The translations under genes were made by a program, and so were the position numbers. From an uncultured bacterium (lineage in GTDB: Bacteria > Muiribacteriota > Ozemobacteria > Ozemobacterales > Ozemobacteraceae): a stretch of DNA of 64,000 bases. Within the stretch, counting starts at the first letter, position 1; each line of letters begins with the position of its first letter. Of the stretch, positions 58,490-64,000 are shown one piece after another. The notes below the pieces were generated by a model. The model made no database searches and was not told where the DNA came from. It was given only the letters and a program-made list of their open reading frames with translations. The stretch lies in NCBI GenBank assembly GCA_937949615.1, contig CALEDQ010000008.1, positions 1,029,141 to 1,093,140 on the forward strand, given 5' to 3'.

Positions 58490-61302
58490 AAAAGCCCCAG
58501 GACAGAATAAAACTGCCAATGATTGCGGTTTTACTTATGGCAATAAGCTTCATTGCATTTCAACAATTCAGACAAGGCGATCTGATCAGAAAAGAAAGCT
58601 TCAGCAGCCGTCTGCAGCAGGAGGCTGAAACGCTCAAGATTATCTCTGAACCCGCAACCATGGCCGCGACCAGAGCATCAGAAATGTTTGATTTTTCGCA
58701 ACCGGTCGCCACTGCCAGCCTTGCCAGACTTGAAAAATCTCTGACAAAGATTTTTTCAGGCAAAGCCCGCTTCGTAATCACCGACCCCAACTTGCAAAAC
58801 CTGGTTTCGGCAGGCTTCAACACGCCAGAAAGAAATCTGTGGGTCAAAGCGCTCGACCATTTCAGGATCAGCGTGGTTGAAAACAACGATTACACGCCAG
58901 AAGACGTTTCCCTTCTGATGACAGAATACCTTGGCATGCATTTTTCCATTCTGCACCTGCCAAATTTTCTTTCAATTTATCATGGCAGATTTGCTGATCA
59001 GGACGGCATGATCTTCTTTGGCATGCTGATCGATGAAAAAATGCTTAAAACCTCAAAGACACGCCAGTGCAATCAGGCCTCTGGTGAGACTCTGCCTGAC
59101 AAAATTTTCGGGCACCTGCTGCTGTTTATTCCAGAAGATGCTTATGCTGACCGCGCATGGCTCAATGCCAACAAAGATCTGCTTCTCGAAGACAATAAAG
59201 AAGGCAGATGCCACATAGGCACCGTTGAAGAACTGCAGAAAATTATGCGGCAATCAGGGTATTCAGAGGCAGCCATGGTTTTCGAGTCTCAAACCCGGGC
59301 AGCCAGTTCTGGTTTTTTCGAAGAGGACGGCATCGGGTTTATTTTTAACCGGTTACTTGCAGGAACCGGGGCTAGCAAAGAAGTTTTCGTGCTTGTTGAA
59401 AGAAAAAGCAGATCCAGCTCGGCCGCCAAGGCTACCATAATTGCAATTGCAGTAATCCTGGTGTTTTTTCTTTCTCTCACAGCGGTGTTTATCAACAACG
59501 ACAGCAATCAGCACTTTTTCGCGCCAGGGTTGGCCGGCCATTTTATGCTGCTGTCATGTCTGGCCGCTTCACTGCCAGTACTCGCTCTGGGGATGCAGGT
59601 ATTTTCGCAGTGGCAGAACGTGGTTATGCGTGACGAATCCTTTATCTATTCAGAACTCGACGCAAAAATCAGAAATCTCGACAGCGAAAACAGCCTTGCA
59701 ACAGGCAATCTGCTGACCGCAATCAACTCATTTCAGATTTTCTGCAAAGAACTGCCTGCTTTCATCTTCTCAGAGGTTGAAAAACGGGCTCAGCAATTAC
59801 AGAAGTTTGAATTGACACAGATTTACACCAGTGATTTGAACGGCAAGGTAGACGTAATCAATTTAAGCAATTCTTTATACGGCACTTCAATTGCAGATGA
59901 CACAACCCGTTTTTTGACCATTCTGATCAGGTTCATTCAGCAGAGCCTCAAATTTGGCGGCAACAGCAACCAGATGGATATCAAGGAAGGAGTTATGATT
60001 GAAGCGGCCATCGAGGCTCTCGGCATCGATAACATGTATACTCTGGCTTTGCAGCAGGATCAACTGCTGACCTTCAAAATGCTGCACGGTGCTGTCTGGG
60101 CCATGACACATTTTCAGACCAGTCAGACTGGCTCGCCCGAACGAATTTTTCTGCATTTCGTGCACAGAAGTGCCTTTCAGCAGCTCCTCATTGACCAGTG
60201 GCAGAAACGCTTTGAAGGTGATACTCCTGAATTTATCTTCTCGAATCAGAACGTTTCGTTCCTTGAGAAAAGGACAACCATCTGGCTTGAGCATCGTCCA
60301 CAGCTGGTTTCGATGTTACAAAGCCTGAATCACAACGGCGGGCAGATCAAAACCAGCTTAAAGCTTGGCGAAAACCTTTATTATCTTGTCGGACGCAGAT
60401 TGAAGAGCTTTGACTGGGCCTGCATAGCAATCCGAAAAGTGACAGCAGACACGCAAAAATACGACCAGTCATTGCTGCTGCTTGCCATGATCATTGCAAG
60501 CGTTATTGCAATAATGCTGCTCGCCGGCCATTATTTCAATCAGATTTTCATCAAGCCAATCGTTCGGCTCAGCAAGGGTGTTTATGAGATGGCACAGGGA
60601 AATTATGACCTGCGTATCGACACTGCAACCGACGACGAAATTGGCCGCATGTGCCAGAGTTTCAACCACATGGGGGCAAGCCTCAAAGAAAAAGAATTTC
60701 TGAGCAGGTTTCTCTCAGACATCGCCATGGACGCCATCAGCGGCAAATTTTCGGAAAGGGCCACGCGCGTCAGCGGCACGGTCCTATTCTCGGACATTCG
60801 CGACTTCACGACCATCACAGAACAAAACGAGCCGGAAGAAGTTGTAGAAATGCTCAACGACTATATGACTGCCATGGAAGAAGCCATCGAAAGCGAATCA
60901 GGCACCATTGAAAAATTCATCGGCGATGCCATCATGGCAGTGTTTCTTCCCGCCATCGGCCTGCAGAACCCGGTTGTCAGAGCCGCAAGAGCTGCAGAGA
61001 AAATGCAGGCGGCACTCGCTGAGCTGAACACGCAACGCTCTAAAAAAGGGCAGTTTGCCATTGCAAACGGGGTTGGCATTGCGACCGGGCAACTGCTGAT
61101 GGGAGTTATGGGTAACGAACAGGGCCGCCGCGACTTTACCGTAACCGGCATTACCGTCAGATCGGCGGCCATCATGGAAAAACACAGCAGAAAAGCGCTG
61201 AACCGCAAGATCATTCTTTGCCCGCACTCAGCTGAAATCGCGGCCACCGCCGGGATAAAAACCATAAAGCTCAAAAGCGAAAATGCTTTCGAACTTGCCT
61301 GA
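58486..61302 (+). CDS. membrane class III cyclase homologue lacking transition-state Asn/Arg
   Basis: A 938-residue protein with the same layout as its overlapping neighbour: helices at about 11-28, 316-338, 350-372 and 661-682, two extracytoplasmic regions, a HAMP domain (about 683-735) and a cyclase domain (about 762-930). Both metal ligands are present, D770 (LFSDIRDF) and D814 (EKFIGDAI). The segment that should read IGDxVNLAARLE reads TGITVRSAAIMEK, so the Asn is R892 and the Arg is I896. It therefore matches the C1 half. With the preceding protein it could build one complete active site; alone neither should be active. Confidence 0.9.
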   Translation: MKKPQDRIKLPMIAVLLMAISFIAFQQFRQGDLIRKESFSSRLQQEAETLKIISEPATMAATRASEMFDFSQPVATASLARLEKSLTKIFSGKARFVITDPNLQNLVSAGFNTPERNLWVKALDHFRISVVENNDYTPEDVSLLMTEYLGMHFSILHLPNFLSIYHGRFADQDGMIFFGMLIDEKMLKTSKTRQCNQASGETLPDKIFGHLLLFIPEDAYADRAWLNANKDLLLEDNKEGRCHIGTVEELQKIMRQSGYSEAAMVFESQTRAASSGFFEEDGIGFIFNRLLAGTGASKEVFVLVERKSRSSSAAKATIIAIAVILVFFLSLTAVFINNDSNQHFFAPGLAGHFMLLSCLAASLPVLALGMQVFSQWQNVVMRDESFIYSELDAKIRNLDSENSLATGNLLTAINSFQIFCKELPAFIFSEVEKRAQQLQKFELTQIYTSDLNGKVDVINLSNSLYGTSIADDTTRFLTILIRFIQQSLKFGGNSNQMDIKEGVMIEAAIEALGIDNMYTLALQQDQLLTFKMLHGAVWAMTHFQTSQTGSPERIFLHFVHRSAFQQLLIDQWQKRFEGDTPEFIFSNQNVSFLEKRTTIWLEHRPQLVSMLQSLNHNGGQIKTSLKLGENLYYLVGRRLKSFDWACIAIRKVTADTQKYDQSLLLLAMIIASVIAIMLLAGHYFNQIFIKPIVRLSKGVYEMAQGNYDLRIDTATDDEIGRMCQSFNHMGASLKEKEFLSRFLSDIAMDAISGKFSERATRVSGTVLFSDIRDFTTITEQNEPEEVVEMLNDYMTAMEEAIESESGTIEKFIGDAIMAVFLPAIGLQNPVVRAARAAEKMQAALAELNTQRSKKGQFAIANGVGIATGQLLMGVMGNEQGRRDFTVTGITVRSAAIMEKHSRKALNRKIILCPHSAEIAATAGIKTIKLKSENAFELA

Positions 61303-61312
61303 TCTGACTCAA

Positions 61313-62368
61313 CTACTTTTTCTGCAGCAGAAACTCACCAGGACGAGTTACCAGGCCTGTAAAATATGCGGTATCGAGGTTATCGCTTTTTACCGCCAGC
61401 CCGCCCCTCACCGGCATGACAAACCAGCTGTCAAGATTTTTACCGGCCAGCGGGCCAAGAGTGCCACGGCGCACAAAGGTCAGAAAGTAGTTGCTGACCG
61501 TGCCTGAAAAGGCAAAAGCAGTTTTGCCCGGTTCCTGAATGCCGGGGTTTTCGACAAGTGGAACTACCCCGGTCGGGATAATGCTGACTGAGCCACCAAC
61601 CTGATTACCATTCTGAGAACAGGTCATGCTTGCCACGGCCTGAACCGCCACAACCGCTTTTCCTGAGGCGTTGTGCAGATAATAAAAGACCTTGCCGGAA
61701 TATTCGCCCGAATATGAAAATGCCGTGGTCGAACGCTGCATGCAGTCTGCAAAGCCTTTTCCGCTGACTGCCGCAGCTGTCGAATCTGATACATGCTTAT
61801 CGAAGGCTGCCGAAGTCATTGCCACCCGGTTCAGCTCAGTCTGCATAGAACCGGCCAGAGAATCGAGCAGCGCGGTTTTAACCTGATAGTCACTGAGCTG
61901 ATCATGCGCGATATTGGCGTCTTTTGCCAGAGCATCACGAAGATGCCACTCAGCAGTGCTTCTGAGAGATACGCCCATTGGCAGAGTGACTTTTCTGCCG
62001 GTATGGGGAGCAAACGCTCTGAGTTTCAAGCCGCCACAGCGCAGTTCAACATTATAAGCGGCGGCCGGCGGCAGTTTTTCGACTGTAAGCACCCGGGTGT
62101 CACTGTTCAGAGAATAGGTTACCGTCCGACCGTTGACCTGGCAGGCAGCGCTGGCAACAAAGCGCGCGAATGCAGCAGATGAATTCGCATCACCGACTGC
62201 AGCCAGAATACCGCTGGCTGCTACCTGGGGGGCACTGACTACCCCGCTTATGGTAACCGAGTCATCTTCGACCGGCGTTCCGGTAGAACCGGGTATAGAA
62301 CATCCTGTAAGCATCAGTCCGGCAAACAGCATTATTAATTTAAACAGGTTAATCGTGATTTTTTTCAT
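61313..62368 (-). CDS. lipoprotein of unknown function
   Basis: A 351-residue protein with a lipoprotein signal (MKKITINLFKLIMLFAGLMLTGC, lipobox LTGC at 20-23); AAGGGA precedes the ATG. A short Gly/Ser/Asp linker leads into a beta-rich domain (VTISGVVSAPQ) and then a mixed Ala-rich domain with paired cysteines. No family recognised. It converges on the cyclase pair with only ten bases between stops. Confidence 0.75.
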   Translation of the reverse strand: MKKITINLFKLIMLFAGLMLTGCSIPGSTGTPVEDDSVTISGVVSAPQVAASGILAAVGDANSSAAFARFVASAACQVNGRTVTYSLNSDTRVLTVEKLPPAAAYNVELRCGGLKLRAFAPHTGRKVTLPMGVSLRSTAEWHLRDALAKDANIAHDQLSDYQVKTALLDSLAGSMQTELNRVAMTSAAFDKHVSDSTAAAVSGKGFADCMQRSTTAFSYSGEYSGKVFYYLHNASGKAVVAVQAVASMTCSQNGNQVGGSVSIIPTGVVPLVENPGIQEPGKTAFAFSGTVSNYFLTFVRRGTLGPLAGKNLDSWFVMPVRGGLAVKSDNLDTAYFTGLVTRPGEFLLQKK

Positions 62369-62569
62369 GTCCAGTTCCCTTTTTCTTCAATACCCGAAAG
62401 ATTCAGCCGCCAGCAAAAAGCGCATCTGGCTGGTGGTTCAATAGAGCCGGAAAATTCGCTGATTATCTTAGTACTTTTCTGCAAGCTTTTAAAGAGCCTG
62501 CTGTATTTTTTTCTGGTATTATGGTGGCGGGCGGTTGGACCGCCAAAACCTCTCAGACAGGGTGAAACC

Positions 62570-63226
62570 GTGAAAAGTGAATTAAAACTTCCCAGAATGG
62601 TAGAAAGCGACCCGCGTGGCCCCGCAATCAAAGAACTGCTCAGCCATAACCTTAAAAAATTGTGGCCAAAATCCCAGACTGAAGCTGTTTTTCTACCGGC
62701 TTCTGAAAAGTTCATCAGAACCCTGCAGCTCGAGCACAAGCGAGGCCGCATCGTCAGAGGCTTTGAGCTGATCGAGCGCAGCCTCGAAATTCAGGCGCAC
62801 GGGCTGAGCATTGTCGATGAAAAAACCGGCGGTCAGAGGGGTTCCAGGGTTTCCCGCCTGCTTCTGATCAGCAACGACGGCGCCGAACGTTTCATGCGCA
62901 ATATCGAGAGTCTTCTCCTCGACCATGGCGACCGGGTTTTGAGCCTGGTAATCAACATCGATTCAGAAACTCTTGGCAAAATGTTTTTTGGCGAAGGCAA
63001 AACCGCCAAGGTCATGATGCTGGAACACAAAGAGTCGGTGGCCAATGCCCTGTTTTCGCTTATAGAAAGTGATGACAGAGCAGTCGCCGAAAAACCAGCC
63101 AGTAAGCCGGCCCCAAAAGCCGACAAACCGGAAAAGCCGGGAGCCGGCATGGCAAAGACATTTAAAAAACCGGCAAAAACCTTTAATTCTGCTAAAAAGC
63201 CAAAGAGAAAAACAGACAGAAAGTAG
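62570..63226 (+). CDS. protein with basic Lys/Pro-rich tail, unknown function
   Basis: A 218-residue protein from a GTG at 62570, spaced well from AGGGTG. Residues 1-165 look globular and mixed alpha/beta (RGRIVRGFELIERSLEIQ, VLSLVINIDSETLG). Residues about 170-218 are Lys, Pro and Ala-rich (KKPAKTFNSAKKPKRK) and would bind nucleic acid or acidic partners. No signal or membrane segment. A GGCGGT-TGG-ACCGCC hairpin lies about 28 bases upstream in the leader. Function unknown. Confidence 0.7.
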   Translation: MKSELKLPRMVESDPRGPAIKELLSHNLKKLWPKSQTEAVFLPASEKFIRTLQLEHKRGRIVRGFELIERSLEIQAHGLSIVDEKTGGQRGSRVSRLLLISNDGAERFMRNIESLLLDHGDRVLSLVINIDSETLGKMFFGEGKTAKVMMLEHKESVANALFSLIESDDRAVAEKPASKPAPKADKPEKPGAGMAKTFKKPAKTFNSAKKPKRKTDRK

Positions 63227-63235
63227 CTTTTACTG

Positions 63236-64000
63236 TCATTGGCCGATTTTTTCTCTGATCCGCGCCAGACTGTTCAAATATTCTTTTTTCGCCGGTGAAT
63301 CAGGCGTATTTGTTGCCAGTCTGGTGTAGTCAGCCAGCTTTTTAATTGATTCCGCGCGTTCAGCCTGATCGTTTTCGCCAAAATAATCGGCAGTCATACT
63401 CTCGGCAACATAGCCCAGAGTCTCATTTCCGGCGGTCAGAGCCTCTTCGACATGTCTGCCGTTCGGAAATTTTTCAATATAGCGGGCATGCGAATTCTCG
63501 AATCGCGCCAGCATCGCCAGAGGATCGCCCTCTGTCTCGCCCTGCTGCTGAGCTGAGGTGGCTGCCCAGGCAATATCATCTGCAGCGTCAGGAAAAGCGG
63601 CATACTTTTCGACGAGGTTCCAGTATGATTCTGGCGCAACAAAATGACGGCCGGCACACTCGTGCAGATAAATCAGCGACTGATTTTCGTCTTTGCCCCG
63701 ATGCTTTGCACCGGGTTCTTTTTCATCATTTGCCAACTGTGTGAGAACCGCTTCAATCGACTGAAGAAAAGCAAGCTCGATGCGAGCGGCATCGGCCGAA
63801 AAAGAAGCGATTTTAACCTGAGCGGCAGCAAAATCATAAACCTGCGATAAATCCTCAAGCTTCAGCTGCTCATTCCCAAGACGCGCAAAAATCAGGTCTG
63901 CTGTTGCCCTGGCACGGTCACCGTCGTTGAAAGTTCTGGCAAAACCGCCATAAACCCAGCCTTGAACACCTTTTTCAGTTCTGATCTGATACCAGAAATC
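63236..64000 (-). CDS. SH3-like (SH3b) domain protein, 5' end beyond the window
   Basis: An open minus-strand frame of 254 codons that continues past the right edge. At the visible N-terminal end, FWYQIRTEKGVQGWVYGGF is the conserved tail of a bacterial SH3 domain (WxKI...GxxGWVxxxY). A helical region follows to the stop at 63236, with no motif I recognise (AERAESIKKLADY, EYLNSLARIREKIGQ). Bacterial SH3 domains usually bind peptidoglycan outside the membrane; a signal peptide would lie in the missing part. A TTG at 63736 is an internal codon, not the start. Confidence 0.75.
   Translation of the reverse strand, partial: DFWYQIRTEKGVQGWVYGGFARTFNDGDRARATADLIFARLGNEQLKLEDLSQVYDFAAAQVKIASFSADAARIELAFLQSIEAVLTQLANDEKEPGAKHRGKDENQSLIYLHECAGRHFVAPESYWNLVEKYAAFPDAADDIAWAATSAQQQGETEGDPLAMLARFENSHARYIEKFPNGRHVEEALTAGNETLGYVAESMTADYFGENDQAERAESIKKLADYTRLATNTPDSPAKKEYLNSLARIREKIGQ

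Noticed and set aside
63236..63736. A complete 166-residue gene starting at a TTG at 63736
   Set aside because: The same frame stays open to the window edge and encodes a recognisable SH3-domain segment upstream, so the TTG is internal.

Overview
This window reads as chromosomal DNA of an uncultured, deep-branching Gram-negative bacterium. The evidence is lipoproteins, outer-membrane barrels, a TonB-dependent receptor, a LolA-like protein and pseudopilins, with roughly 50-55% GC by eye. The mix of tubulin-like, TPR, class III cyclase and HD-GYP genes with a CPxxG...CSxH pseudopilin-type motif reminds me of Candidatus Riflebacteria, but that placement is a guess. I see no tRNA, rRNA, CRISPR array, insertion sequence or prophage.

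Layout. Bases 1-8600: a partial gene, a BMP-family binding protein, an HD-GYP protein and, divergently from interleaved promoters, a large tubulin/FtsZ-like protein, a coiled-coil protein built of exact 36-residue repeats and a GAF-GAF-PAS adenylate cyclase. Bases 8700-14200: an Ala/Pro-rich lipoprotein, a miniature MotA-like protein behind a sigma-54-type promoter, a membrane-anchored vWA protein, a long TPR protein and hfq. A strong sigma-54-type promoter plus intrinsic terminator beside hfq outlines a candidate small RNA of about 80 nt. Bases 14572-19194: a polysaccharide deacetylase and three convergent pseudopilin genes.

Bases 19323-32313 are plus-strand and tightly packed: an M28 peptidase, a MazG-type pyrophosphohydrolase, a tethered type-1 binding protein and propeller pair, ligA, a QueE homologue without its iron-sulfur cysteines, a DUF2225 protein, a membrane TPR protein, a stand-alone LeuRS C-terminal-like protein, ComEA-like, ComEC and a DUF218 protein. 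Then follow ssb, a tandem-HD protein, a YgeY-like M20 peptidase, a decaheme cytochrome c and a secreted propeller-like protein.

Bases 37976-55487 are all minus-strand: an outer-membrane protein, a LolA-like protein, a BtaA-like (DUF3419) aminocarboxypropyl transferase, a PEP-synthase/rifampin-phosphotransferase-like enzyme, a hybrid histidine kinase, a UbiA-type prenyltransferase, a formyltransferase-like protein, a remarkable acyl-AMP ligase-carrier protein-HMG-CoA-reductase fusion, a TonB receptor under a cobalamin riboswitch and another barrel. The enzyme set suggests an unrecognised lipid or small-molecule pathway (inference).

Bases 55700-61302 hold two overlapping membrane cyclase genes whose catalytic residues are degenerate in complementary ways. 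One lacks both metal aspartates and the other lacks the transition-state Asn/Arg, so only a heterodimer would have a complete active site. This and the HMGR fusion are the strongest candidates for undescribed biology. The window ends with a lipoprotein, a basic-tailed protein of unknown function and a truncated SH3-domain protein.
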